This document shows positions 1 through 7,994 of a stretch of DNA of 39,607 nt, in pieces. Within the stretch, counting starts at the first letter, position 1. Every line of letters starts with the position of its first letter. The notes below the pieces were generated by a model, which was given only the letters and a program-made list of their open reading frames with translations, was not told where the DNA came from and ran no database searches. The DNA is from Parafrankia sp. EUN1f (GTDB lineage Bacteria; Actinomycetota; Actinomycetes; Frankiales; Frankiaceae), in contig NZ_ADGX01000080.1 in NCBI RefSeq assembly GCF_000177675.1, positions 1-39,607 of the forward strand, in the 5' to 3' direction. A program made the translations under genes and the position numbers.

Positions 1-60
1 GGTCCGCCGGCCTAGCCGGGGCAGGTCGTGGGTCGGTCGTGGGCCTCGGTCTTCCACCAT
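1..60 (-). CDS. Start of an unidentified gene, cut by the window edge
   Basis: An ATG at 60 on the minus strand opens a frame that runs without a stop to the edge (20 codons, beginning MVEDRGPRPT). An AAAGGTG ribosome site lies about 8 bases upstream. It follows the secreted carbohydrate-binding protein on the same strand by about 34 bases, so it is probably the next gene of the sugar operon. Too little is present to name a family. A fructan-acting glycoside hydrolase would fit the context, but that is a guess. Confidence 0.4.
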   Translation of the reverse strand, partial: MVEDRGPRPTHDLPRLGRRT

Positions 61-94
61 TGGAATCACCTTTCGCCGTGTCGCGGGGATGTCG

Positions 95-1789
95 TCAGAG
101 GGTTGTGCTCTGGGGCGCGCCGCCGGTGCTGCTCTCGCAGGGTCTGGTCGATGTTTCGGTCGACCTTTGCCCAGCCGCGTGGTCGATGACGTAGGCGATG
201 TTGTCGACCGAGCCTCTATCGTGTGCCGACGTTCCGGAGCCTCCGTCGAAGGACGAGTTCACCGCGCCATCGGTCAGATTCCTGACGTCGTCGACGTTGA
301 GGTGTCCGGTCGTTGAGTTATCGACAAGCCGGAGACGGACCGTCTTCCCGCTGTGCCCGGGGAGGTCGAGGACTACTTCCTCATAGGTCTCATGGGAAGT
401 ACCGACGCCCACGCGGGCAAGTTCCTGGCCGTCGGCGTCCGATTCCACCGCGACGTAGACCTCAGGATCGTCCGTCCCGCCGAGCAGGAGCCGGATCTCC
501 TCTCCGCCTCCGACGACGAACCGGGGCGAGGTCAACGTTCCTATTAGGCAATCTCCCAGAGCCCCGCCCCACAGGTGGTACGTCCCCTGCGCAGCGAACG
601 GTTCACCGTCTGGAGTCTCGATCGCAGAGCTGACGGTCGCCTCGGAGAACGCCTCGCCGTCCACGGCCCAGCCCTGCAGACTCCCGGCCTCGAAGCCGGC
701 GTTGTCGAACTCGTGGCCGACGACGTCGTCGGCCACGTCGAAGGCATCGACGTTGATGTGCCCCCATCCGCCCGCGGCGTTGTCCACGATCCGGAAGTAG
801 AGCTCCTCACCGAGATAGTCGGCTGCGTTCCACCGCACCGGGCTGTACGCCTCGGAGTCGGCGAAGGCGGTGTTCGTGGCCCGCATGAGCTCGGCGCCAT
901 CGGAGACGCGGTGCAGGGCCACATAGAGGTTCGCGAGGTTGTTGCCACCGCCGATCAGGAAGCTGATCTCGCCGGTACCCCCTAGGGTGAAGGACGACGA
1001 GGTGAGGGTGCCGGTCTCGTTGTCGGACACGTTGTTCGCGCCCCACAGGTGATACGTGCCCTCGGGGTTGAAGCAGCAGCCCCATCCCCACTCCGTCCGG
1101 TTCGTGACCTGCGCCGCACTGAACGCGCGCCCGGTCGCCGTCCAGCCTGTCAGATCGCCGGTCTCGAAACCCGGGTTGACTATCTGAGAGATTGAACGCT
1201 CCGTGTAGGTGCGCACGTCGTCGAGGTTGAGATGGCCCCATCCACCCGTCGCCGTGTCGACGACCTCGAGGTAGAGCTCCTGTCCCAGGTGGGCCGACGC
1301 GTCCCACACGACGCGGCTGAGTGTCTCGGAGTCGGCAAACGCGGTGTTCGTGGCCCGCATGAGCTCGGCGCCATCGGAGACGCGGTGTAGTGCGACGAAT
1401 AAGTTCTCGAGGTTGTTGCCACCGCCCAGCAGGAAGCTGATCTCGCCGGTCCCCGCCAGCGTGAAGGTGGAGGAACGCATTCGGCCGGTCGGTGCGTCAC
1501 CGCCACCAGTTGCCGCCCCCCACAGGTGATACGTGCCCTCGGGGTTGAAGCAGCAGCCCCATCCCCAACCGGCGGCGCTGGAGACCGTTGCGTTGGTGAA
1601 TGCCTGTCCCTCGATGACGTTCCACCCGGTGAGGTTGCCGGTCTCGAAACTGGGGTTGTCGATTGTGGTGGGGGCGGCGGCCTTCCCGGGCTGAGCGACG
1701 GTCAGTACCCCGATCAGGGCGAGTGCTGCCACCAGGAACGCTGTGGGCAGCAGGTGCCCGCGTGGTCGTACGGAAGTTAGGCTTCTCAT
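95..1789 (-). CDS. Secreted protein with three tandem carbohydrate-binding-like modules
   Basis: A 564-residue exported protein. The start at 1789 is chosen for its AAGGAG site; the frame stays open upstream but there only reads GH-enzyme antisense-type sequence. Residues 1-37 form a signal peptide: basic n-region, a hydrophobic core about 15-31 and an AAA-type cleavage area near 37. Three repeats of about 155 residues follow, each opening with NPSFETGNLTGW or a variant (DNAGFEAGSLQGW in the third) and containing a TYHLWG block. The first two share GWGWGCCFNPEG and near-identical FVALHRVSDGAELMR-type blocks; the third is more diverged and lacks the CC pair. Modules of this type accompany GH32 levanases and inulinases, which is family knowledge, so fructan binding at the cell surface is inferred. 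No catalytic domain is visible. The last 55 or so residues after the third module are low-complexity, begin like a fourth repeat (VNSSFDGG) and then stop, which suggests a truncated or decayed C-terminus. Confidence 0.75.
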   Translation of the reverse strand: MRSLTSVRPRGHLLPTAFLVAALALIGVLTVAQPGKAAAPTTIDNPSFETGNLTGWNVIEGQAFTNATVSSAAGWGWGCCFNPEGTYHLWGAATGGGDAPTGRMRSSTFTLAGTGEISFLLGGGNNLENLFVALHRVSDGAELMRATNTAFADSETLSRVVWDASAHLGQELYLEVVDTATGGWGHLNLDDVRTYTERSISQIVNPGFETGDLTGWTATGRAFSAAQVTNRTEWGWGCCFNPEGTYHLWGANNVSDNETGTLTSSSFTLGGTGEISFLIGGGNNLANLYVALHRVSDGAELMRATNTAFADSEAYSPVRWNAADYLGEELYFRIVDNAAGGWGHINVDAFDVADDVVGHEFDNAGFEAGSLQGWAVDGEAFSEATVSSAIETPDGEPFAAQGTYHLWGGALGDCLIGTLTSPRFVVGGGEEIRLLLGGTDDPEVYVAVESDADGQELARVGVGTSHETYEEVVLDLPGHSGKTVRLRLVDNSTTGHLNVDDVRNLTDGAVNSSFDGGSGTSAHDRGSVDNIAYVIDHAAGQRSTETSTRPCESSTGGAPQSTTL

Positions 1790-1827
1790 TGCCTCTCCTT
1801 CGATGTCTGTCCTGAGGGGTGCAGGGA

Positions 1828-1859
1828 CCGGCGGCCGGCCCGGCATGGCCGGCCGCCGG
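1828..1859 (-). terminator. GC-rich hairpin between the GH gene and the secreted-protein gene
   Basis: A perfect 13-bp stem (1828-1840 paired with 1847-1859) closes a 6-base loop. It begins 5 bases after the stop of the upstream glycoside-hydrolase gene (1864) and ends about 28 bases before the AAGGAG site of the next gene. No T-run follows. It may be an actinobacterial-type terminator, an attenuator or an mRNA-stabilising element that lets the two genes be expressed at different levels. Confidence 0.6.
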
Positions 1860-1863
1860 CGTG

Positions 1864-2838
1864 TCACGCGAGGTGGTCGAAGCGACCGTCGGTCACGTGG
1901 AGTCGCCCGTCGGGGGACCAGCCGACGGGTAGCGGATCGGACAGCGTGCCGACGAATGCTCCAGTGCTGTCGGTGTTGCAGAAGGCGAAGAGCCACCAGG
2001 CGCCGTCGCGGTCCTGGACGAGGCGGCCCGCGTAGAGGCTCTCGTCGGTCAGCCGGGAGGCTTTTTCGACGTCGTAGGGGCCGATGAGCGTGTCGATCGG
2101 TACGGCCCACACGCCACCCCGCTCCCCAGCCGCCCTGCGGTCGTCGCTCAGTTCCGCGTGCAGGCAGCTGAAGATGAGGACGTGGCGCCCGTCGATCGTC
2201 GCGACCTGGGGGACCTCGAGCTGGCCGAAACCCGCGCCCGGTTCGGACAAAGGGGGTCGGACGGTCCAGGTCTCCAGGTCCTGCGAGGTGGCGTGCCCGA
2301 CGACGCCACGGCCGTCGGGGCTGCCGTTGTTGGCCCGGGCGGTCACCAGCATGTGCCACCCGGCGTTGTCGGGTTCGGCGAAGATCCACGGGTCCCGCCA
2401 TGCTTCGTCGAACCAGTCGACGCCGTCGTACTTCTCGTACCAGGTGGGGTCTGCCTCGCAGAGGGCGTCGGTGGAGGCCTTCTCCCAGGTGTAGAGGTCG
2501 TTCGACGTGGCGGTACCTACGCGCTGGACCAGGCCGCCTTCAGCGCGGCTGGTCCCCGTGTAAAACAGGCGCCACGTCCCGTCCGGTGCCCGGACGACGG
2601 AACCAGTCCACGTCGTGAAGTCGTCGAAGGCAGGACCGTCAGACGCGATCAGCGCGTCTTGCACCTCGCGCCACCCGCGAAGGTCGTCGGACACCGCGTG
2701 ACCGACGCTGACGTGGAAGTGGCGGCGGTCCGGATCGCCTAGGGCCCGCGATGCCTTGAGGTAGAAGACGTGGTAGTCGTGTCCGTCATCGACGAACCAC
2801 ATGTCCCAGGTCCAGACGTCAGGAAGAAGGTAAGGCAT
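1864..2838 (-). CDS. GH32/GH68-like (clan GH-J) glycoside hydrolase, cytoplasmic
   Basis: A 324-residue five-bladed beta-propeller type enzyme. The start at 2838 overlaps the stop of the upstream permease as ATGA; an in-frame TTG one codon earlier is less likely. Motifs in the order expected for clan GH-J are visible: an N-terminal acidic motif VWTWDMW (Asp12, candidate nucleophile), WTGS (77-80), WRDP (147-150, Asp149 as transition-state stabiliser) and QLEVPQ (Glu208, candidate acid/base). These correspond to the WMNDPNG, WSGS, RDP and EC motifs of GH32, and to similar motifs in GH68, but the exact residues differ, so assignment to a subfamily is uncertain. There is no signal peptide, so it would hydrolyse imported oligosaccharides such as sucrose or short fructans in the cytoplasm. 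It is translationally coupled to the importer, which supports that role. GH43 is the main alternative fold. Confidence 0.72.
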   Translation of the reverse strand: MPYLLPDVWTWDMWFVDDGHDYHVFYLKASRALGDPDRRHFHVSVGHAVSDDLRGWREVQDALIASDGPAFDDFTTWTGSVVRAPDGTWRLFYTGTSRAEGGLVQRVGTATSNDLYTWEKASTDALCEADPTWYEKYDGVDWFDEAWRDPWIFAEPDNAGWHMLVTARANNGSPDGRGVVGHATSQDLETWTVRPPLSEPGAGFGQLEVPQVATIDGRHVLIFSCLHAELSDDRRAAGERGGVWAVPIDTLIGPYDVEKASRLTDESLYAGRLVQDRDGAWWLFAFCNTDSTGAFVGTLSDPLPVGWSPDGRLHVTDGRFDHLA

Positions 2839-3773
2839 CAACCCTTGACCCCCGAGGATGCGATGGAGTTGATGAACGAGCGCTGGAACGCCAGGAAGAG
2901 CGCGATCACGGGGATTGTGATCAGCGAGGAGTAGGCCATGACCTGACCCCAGGAGGTATTGAGCTGGAAGAAGTACTGCAGGCCGATCATCACCGGCCGC
3001 TGTTCCTCACTCTGCACAACCATGCGCGGCCACAGGTACGAGTTCCATGCGGGTAGGAACGTCAGGATCGCGACCGTCGCGATCGCGGGCCCAGACAGTG
3101 GCATGACCACCTTGCGATAGATGGTGAACCAGCCCGCGCCGTCCATGCGCGCTGCCTCGTCCAGCTCCCGTGGGATCGAGTCGAAGTACTGGTAGAAGAG
3201 GTAGAGGGCGAAGGCGTTGGCGATAAACGGGATGATCTGCACCTGGTAGGTGTCCAGCCACCCCTGCTTGTAGGCGAGGGAGAAGCCGTCCACCTCCAGC
3301 GAGGGCAACTTGTTCACCCACCACAGCAGGGGCAGGGCCAGCGTCTCGAACGGCACGATGAGCGTCGCCAGCACCAGTCCGAGGACCAGCCCTCGTCCGC
3401 GCCACCGCAGCCGTGCCAGGGCGAAGGCAGCCAGGCTGTTGACGACGATTCCCAACGCCACGGTCAGGCCGGAGATGACAACCGAGTTCAGGAGGAACCG
3501 GGTGAAGGGCACCCGGTCGAACACGTCGGCGTAGTTGTCCAGTGAGACGTCTCCGACGGGGACGAAGGCACGCCATGAGCCGAGGTCCGCAAAGATCTGC
3601 AGGTCCGGCTTGAGGGAGGACACCAGCATGAAGAGGATCGGGAAAGCGAAGAAGACCACAAGGACACACCGCAGGACTGTGACGGTGAGCGCCCGCCGCC
3701 GGGAGCCTGCCCTCTTGCCGCGGGGCGCACCTTCCGGGCGCGTGGACGAGGTCGTGATGGACATGGTGCTCAT
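2838..3773 (-). CDS. Sugar ABC transporter permease, MalG type
   Basis: A 311-residue inner-membrane permease of the carbohydrate-uptake CUT1 group. After a short basic cytoplasmic N-terminus, the first membrane segment lies near residues 29-48 (LRCVLVVFFAFPILFMLVS), followed by about five more. The EAA loop that docks on the ATPase is visible as ELDEAARMDGAGWFTIYRKVVMP at about 203-225, the hallmark of this family. The ATG overlaps the stop of the partner permease (ATGA at 3770-3773) and its own stop overlaps the start of the hydrolase, so the three genes are translationally coupled. No ATP-binding subunit is encoded in the operon. In actinobacteria such importers commonly share an MsiK-type ATPase encoded elsewhere. 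Confidence 0.9.
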   Translation of the reverse strand: MSTMSITTSSTRPEGAPRGKRAGSRRRALTVTVLRCVLVVFFAFPILFMLVSSLKPDLQIFADLGSWRAFVPVGDVSLDNYADVFDRVPFTRFLLNSVVISGLTVALGIVVNSLAAFALARLRWRGRGLVLGLVLATLIVPFETLALPLLWWVNKLPSLEVDGFSLAYKQGWLDTYQVQIIPFIANAFALYLFYQYFDSIPRELDEAARMDGAGWFTIYRKVVMPLSGPAIATVAILTFLPAWNSYLWPRMVVQSEEQRPVMIGLQYFFQLNTSWGQVMAYSSLITIPVIALFLAFQRSFINSIASSGVKG

Positions 3774-4714
3774 CCCTTCTCCCGGGTGAGGTAGCGCTGG
3801 ATCAGCGACACGGTCAGCACCATGACGAAGAAGACCAGCGAGATCGCCGAGGCGTACCCCGTCTGCAGCTGCTGGTAGCCACTGCGCACGGCCTGGAAGA
3901 CGACGGTCGTGGTGCTGTCCAGCGGGCCGCCCTGCGTCATCAGGTTGATCTGCGTGAACAGGGAGAATGCGGCGATCGTGATCGTCACGAGGATGAAGGT
4001 CCGGGTCTGCGTCAGACCCGGCCAGGTCACGAAGCGGAACTGCTGCCAGCGCCCGGCGCCGTCGAGCTCAGAGGCCTCATACAGCTCGACCGGGATGGTC
4101 TGCAGGCCGGCGAGCCAGATGATCATAGTGAACCCGACACCCTGCCACACCGAAATGAACATGATCGCGGGCATCGCCCATGCCGGTTCGTTCAGCCAGT
4201 CGATCGGCGTGAACCGGTCGAAAGTGATCGCCTGCAGGAGCCGGTTGATCAGGCCGTCCGGTTCGTACATGAACCGCCACAGCAGAGACACGACGACCAT
4301 CGACGTGACGACCGGCAAGAAGTAGACGGTCCGGAAGAACTGCGCGCCTTTGACCTTCGTGTTCACCAGCACAGCAAGGAAGAGCGCCAAACCTGCTTGC
4401 ACCGGGACGACGACCACTGCGAAGTAGAAGGTATTGCGGACCGAGGCCCAGAACACAGGATCCGTCAGCAACAGCGAGAAGTTGTCGAACCCGATGAACT
4501 CCGGAGGATTCGGCGAGATCAGCCGCGCGTTGGTGAACGCCAGCGCGAACGCCAGCACGATCGGAACCAGCAGGAAGAGGATGAACAGAGCGAGCGCCGG
4601 GGTGATCATCAACGCTGCGGCCCGGGCATCCCCCCGCCGCCCCAACGGGCGACGGGCTGAGGTGGCACGGTCGACCGACGACGACGCCGGCATGCGTTGT
4701 TGAGTGGTGGCCAT
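3770..4714 (-). CDS. Sugar ABC transporter permease, MalF type
   Basis: A 314-residue permease and the partner of the MalG-type protein. The start at 4714 has an AAGGAAG site about 10 bases upstream. A basic cytoplasmic tail of about 30 residues precedes the first membrane segment (about 35-57, ALFILFLLVPIVLAFALAF). About six segments are present in all. The EAA loop is seen as ELYEASELDGAGRWQQFRFVTWP at about 208-230. It forms the heterodimeric membrane channel for the sugar delivered by the upstream binding protein. It is separated from the binding-protein gene by 87 bases that hold a strong hairpin, an arrangement often used to keep permease levels below those of the binding protein. Confidence 0.9.
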   Translation of the reverse strand: MATTQQRMPASSSVDRATSARRPLGRRGDARAAALMITPALALFILFLLVPIVLAFALAFTNARLISPNPPEFIGFDNFSLLLTDPVFWASVRNTFYFAVVVVPVQAGLALFLAVLVNTKVKGAQFFRTVYFLPVVTSMVVVSLLWRFMYEPDGLINRLLQAITFDRFTPIDWLNEPAWAMPAIMFISVWQGVGFTMIIWLAGLQTIPVELYEASELDGAGRWQQFRFVTWPGLTQTRTFILVTITIAAFSLFTQINLMTQGGPLDSTTTVVFQAVRSGYQQLQTGYASAISLVFFVMVLTVSLIQRYLTREKG

Positions 4715-4742
4715 GGGCGGCTTCCTTCATGTGTGGGCGCAC

Positions 4743-4772
4743 GGCTGCGGGCGCGACGCGGCGCCCGCAGCC
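4743..4772 (-). terminator. Hairpin between binding-protein and permease genes
   Basis: A perfect 12-bp GC-rich stem (4743-4754 with 4761-4772) and a 6-base loop lie in the 87-base gap between the solute-binding protein stop (4802) and the permease start (4714). There is no T-run. By analogy with mal-type operons it probably causes partial termination or protects the upstream mRNA, giving excess binding protein. Confidence 0.6.
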
Positions 4773-4801
4773 AACGCCCCGGGATGTTCCTGACCGTCAG
4801 G

Positions 4802-6088
4802 TCAGGAGTGGTATCCACCGTTCTGCCGAATGTCGCGATCGATGTCGGCGACCGCCCTGTCGAGGATCGACTGTGGGTCACCGCCGGCGAGGATGTCGCT
4901 CGTCGCCTTCTCGAAGGCCGAGGAGATGTACGGGTAGGCAGGGGTCTCGGGGCGGACGACGGCGAACCGGTCAGCCATCTCCAGGTAGATCCGGTTCTCG
5001 CCGCCCTCCGCGTAGGCCGGGATCTCGGCCGCCGCGTCGAGCGTGGCGGGGATCAGACCCACCGCCTTGGCGTACTGGACGAAGTACTTGGTGTCGTGAG
5101 CGAACTTGAGGTACTCCCGTGCGCCGTCAACGTCGTCGCATCCCTTGGCCAGTGCCCACTGCCAGGACCCGGCACCGATCTTGGGGCCGGTGCCGAAATC
5201 CGGCGGGGGAAGCACCACAGCGTCGTCAAACGCTTCCTTGACGGTGCCGTCGGCCCAGTTGCCGGTGTAGAGCAGACCGCTGGTGCCGTTCACGAAGTCG
5301 GCCGTCGCGTCCTCGCCAGAGGTCTGCGCCATGTATCCATCCTCGACCAGGCCGCGGAACCACCGTGCCCATTCAAGCGCCTCGGGTCCGTTCAGCGCTC
5401 CCTTGGCGCTCTGGAAGTCGGACCGGTCGATGAGGTCGCCACCGAAGCTCTGCAGCTGCGGTGAGTAGCCGTAGGAGATCCACTCGCCCGTGCCGCCCGT
5501 GCTCATGTCGAGGGCGTAGTCGAAGCGGTCCAGTTTGTCGATCGCAGCGAGGGCGTCCCTGAACTCGTCCTTGGTCCACGGGTCATCGACCGTCGGTACT
5601 CGAACCCCTGCGTCGTCGAGGGTCGACTGACGACTGAACATGGCGAGCGCGACGTCGAAGTACCCGTAGGCGTACACTTCGCCGTCGACCCGGCCGAGGG
5701 TTCCGGCGAGCTGTCCTTCGAAGGTCTCCTCCGGCAGTCCGAGCGGCTGGATGTAGCCGGCCCAGACCCAGTTGGCGACATTCGGGCTATCGACGTCGAC
5801 GATGCAGGGCAGGTTGCCGGAGGACGCTGCGGCGACGACCGCGTCGTTGTACGCGTCCTGCGGGAAGTCCTGGATCTTGACCGTGTACCGGTCCTGCTGT
5901 GCGTTGAAGTCGTCGACGATGGTGTTGATGACCTCCAGCTCGGCATCGTTGCCGCCGGCGTGCGTCCACAGGTCGATCGTCTGTGGACCGTCAGCGCCCC
6001 CACCGGACTCCGCGCTGCACGCCGCTGTCGCTAAGATCGCGAGGACGGCTAAACCAGCCGCGACGATGCGGCGATTTCTGCGAGACAA
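4802..6088 (-). CDS. Sugar ABC transporter solute-binding lipoprotein
   Basis: A 428-residue extracellular binding protein of the MalE-like extracellular family 1. The start is a TTG at 6088 with a strong GGAGGG site 6-7 bases upstream. Residues 1-24 form a lipoprotein signal ending in the lipobox TAAC, followed by a Ser/Gly-rich tether. The mature part opens with QTIDLWTHAGGND, then DDFNAQQDRYTVKIQDFPQD, as expected for the first lobe; WISYGYSP and NGTSGLLYTGNWADG are typical of the second lobe. It would capture an oligosaccharide for the MalFG-type permeases encoded next. The neighbouring cytoplasmic GH-J enzyme and the secreted levanase-type binding modules suggest sucrose or fructo-oligosaccharide as ligand. 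This is inference from context, not from ligand-site residues. Confidence 0.9.
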   Translation of the reverse strand: MSRRNRRIVAAGLAVLAILATAACSAESGGGADGPQTIDLWTHAGGNDAELEVINTIVDDFNAQQDRYTVKIQDFPQDAYNDAVVAAASSGNLPCIVDVDSPNVANWVWAGYIQPLGLPEETFEGQLAGTLGRVDGEVYAYGYFDVALAMFSRQSTLDDAGVRVPTVDDPWTKDEFRDALAAIDKLDRFDYALDMSTGGTGEWISYGYSPQLQSFGGDLIDRSDFQSAKGALNGPEALEWARWFRGLVEDGYMAQTSGEDATADFVNGTSGLLYTGNWADGTVKEAFDDAVVLPPPDFGTGPKIGAGSWQWALAKGCDDVDGAREYLKFAHDTKYFVQYAKAVGLIPATLDAAAEIPAYAEGGENRIYLEMADRFAVVRPETPAYPYISSAFEKATSDILAGGDPQSILDRAVADIDRDIRQNGGYHS

Positions 6089-6137
6089 GGTGCCCTCCAG
6101 GTCACTTGTTCGTGTGGATGGTTTAGTGCTGCACCGT

Positions 6138-6164
6138 CAGACCCGGCGTTGGCCCGCCGGTCTG
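6138..6164 (-). terminator. Hairpin between lacI and the binding-protein gene
   Basis: CAGACCCGGCG (6138-6148) pairs with CGCCGGTCTG (6155-6164) around a loop of about 6 bases, with one unpaired C. It lies 32 bases beyond the stop of the LacI gene and 50 bases before the TTG start of the binding-protein gene. It is a plausible lacI terminator; the binding-protein promoter would then have to lie in or just after it. I see no clear LacI-type palindrome in 6089-6195. Confidence 0.45.
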
Positions 6165-6195
6165 AAGGTTCGCGCCGCTCTCCTGGGGTCTGAAC

Positions 6196-7227
6196 TCAGG
6201 AGGGTGGCGCGACCGAGTCCCGGTGGATCACCGGTCCTCGAAGTCGTGCTGTTGGAGCAGGGCTAGTTCCCTGAGACGCCGCGTCGATGCGGTCGAAGAG
6301 TTGCTCAGTGGCCCACACCCCCATGTCGTAGTGCGGCAGCTCGATCGTGGTCAGCCCGGGGAAGATCCCGTCTGCGACGAACTCCTGGTTGTCGAAACCC
6401 ACGATCGACAGGTCCTCAGGAATGCGAAGGCCTAGCTCCGTCGCAGCGCGATAGACGCCCATAGCGAGGCGGTCGTTGAAGCAGAAGATCGCCGTCGGGC
6501 GCGTGGTGTCCTCTAGCAACCGCCGGGCCGCGGCGTAGCCGCCGGCCGGGTCGGTCTCTGCCGTGACGACCTGCAGGTCGTCGGCGCGAAGCCCCGCCTT
6601 TGCGGCACGTCGGCGGAATCCCTCCTCACGGCCGAACGCCGCAGGAATCTCGTCGATATCGTTGATGAACGCCAGTCGGCGGTGTCCCGCGGCCAGCAGG
6701 ACGTCGGCCGCGTCCTCGCCACCGGCAACCTCATCCGGGACGACCCACGGCACGTTCGGAGTGGTGCACGAAGCGTTGATCAGGACCGTCGGGACCGAGG
6801 CCAGCTGAGGAGGCAGCTCGACCGTCCGGTGGTACATCGAAGCGTAGAGGATGCCGTCGACCTGCCTGCGTAACAGCTCCTCGATCTCACGGTTCTCGAC
6901 GTCGCGTTGGTAGCCCGTCGAGACCACGAAGACGATCGCGTCTCGCGACAGCGCGACATCCTGAGCGCCAAGAATCAGCTTCCCGGCGAACGGGGTCGTC
7001 GCGATCTCGTCGCCGACGAGGCCGATCGTGTTGGACCTCTGGGTACGGAGGCTCTGCGCCAGCCCGTTGGGCACGTAGCCCAGCCGCGTCGCCGCCACCT
7101 TGACACGCTTTCGCGTGTCGGGATGCACTCTCTTGCCCGGCACGTCATTGAGGACGTGAGACACGGTGGTGATCGACACGCCTGCCTCAGCAGCGACCTG
7201 CTTGATCGTGACACGTCGTTGCGGCAT
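6196..7227 (-). CDS. LacI-family transcriptional regulator of the sugar operon
   Basis: A 343-residue regulator. I start it at the ATG at 7227 (MPQRRVTIKQ), because this places the helix-turn-helix at the usual N-terminus; the open frame extends 19 codons further upstream without family resemblance. The LacI HTH occupies about residues 6-27 (TIKQVAAEAGVSITTVSHVLND). The hinge region containing LRTQRSNTIGLV follows near 55-65, and then a periplasmic-binding-protein-like sensor domain with FCFNDRLAMGVYRAATELG and LSIVGFDNQEF, characteristic of the family. It is encoded directly upstream of the binding protein, permeases and hydrolase on the same strand, so it is the likely repressor of that operon. 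The ribosome site is weak (AAAAG). An incomplete palindrome around 7230-7245 in its leader may be an autoregulatory operator. Confidence 0.88.
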   Translation of the reverse strand: MPQRRVTIKQVAAEAGVSITTVSHVLNDVPGKRVHPDTRKRVKVAATRLGYVPNGLAQSLRTQRSNTIGLVGDEIATTPFAGKLILGAQDVALSRDAIVFVVSTGYQRDVENREIEELLRRQVDGILYASMYHRTVELPPQLASVPTVLINASCTTPNVPWVVPDEVAGGEDAADVLLAAGHRRLAFINDIDEIPAAFGREEGFRRRAAKAGLRADDLQVVTAETDPAGGYAAARRLLEDTTRPTAIFCFNDRLAMGVYRAATELGLRIPEDLSIVGFDNQEFVADGIFPGLTTIELPHYDMGVWATEQLFDRIDAASQGTSPAPTARLRGPVIHRDSVAPPS

Positions 7228-7229
7228 CT

Positions 7230-7284
7230 TTTGCCCAATCGTTTTGCGGACCCGAACTTTCCCGCATCGAACGCGGAACGTCAA
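7230..7284 (-). promoter_or_regulatory. Possible lacI promoter and operator
   Basis: On the minus strand a TTGACG -35 (7284-7279) is followed 17 bases later by GAAAGT (7261-7256), a weak -10. Just downstream, GCAAAACGATTGGGC (about 7246-7232) has the AAAACG core seen in LacI-family half-sites and a partly matching right half. Its position between promoter and start would suit autorepression. The rest of 7228-7342 shows nothing else recognisable. Confidence 0.3.
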
Positions 7285-7342
7285 GACCCTGCGTCAGCAC
7301 CGCGCATCGACAACACGCTGACGGCGGCACTCAACTCCCTGT

Positions 7343-7900
7343 TCATGCCGGGCTCGTGCCGCACACCGCGAGATCGTCACGAGCCCGCCCGCCGAGCTCG
7401 AGGACGACTACTACCGGCGAGGCGCCAGCCGAGCCTCCACTGCATGGGCCTTTGGCGCCGCAGTCGAGTAAGGCGCCAGCTCGCCAGCTCGGGACCTGCG
7501 GGCTGTAGCCCATGCGGTGCAGCAGATACGAGGTGCCGCGCAGGGTGTAGCGGACGTGGAACAGTCGGCCGATCAGCAGGGTGACCCGGGCCAGGGTCCA
7601 TCGCTGATCAGCCCAGCCGTGCGCGGCCGGACCCCGGGCCAGCTCGACACGGAGCCGGTCGAGCTGACGGTCGGACAACCGGCAGCACGCCCCGCTCGGC
7701 CCCCGCGACACCAGCGCCGTCTGCCCGCCGGCCCTCCAGCGGCGCTTCCACTGGTAGGCCGACTTACTGCTCACCCGCAGCCGCCGGGCGACCTCGACCG
7801 GATCGACGTCCTGGGTGAACAGGCCGGCAGTCTGTAACCGGACCGCTTCCCGGCAGGCATGACCCTCCGCGGTAAGGCCACCACCATCCGCATATCTCAT
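7343..7900 (-). pseudogene. IS630-family transposase, N-terminal fragment
   Basis: Read from ATG 7900 (MRYADGGGLTAEG), the frame gives the N-terminal helix-turn-helix half of an IS630-type transposase: a first HTH with EVARRLRVSSKSAYQWKRRW, the RLSDRQLDRLRVEL block, then QRWTLARVTLLIGRLFHVRYT and YLLHRMGYSPQVP. Resemblance ends near 7490. The downstream codons to the stop at 7343 are unrelated, and the DDE catalytic domain is absent. It is therefore a truncated, non-functional remnant. It lies next to an IS256 remnant of opposite orientation, which makes this an insertion graveyard between the sugar operon and the dehydrogenase operon. Confidence 0.75.
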
Positions 7901-7994
7901 ACCTCTGGTATGGGCTGGTTTCGGCCGGCGCATACCCGGCCACACCGGATGTGATCAACCAGGCCCCGACCATTCAAGATCTGTAGCTGATGCG

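Noticed and set aside
95-2401. The 768-codon open frame as a single protein including the hydrolase region
   Set aside because: The first 204 codons are an Arg/Pro-rich off-frame reading of the hydrolase gene. The ribosome site and signal peptide place the real start at 1789.
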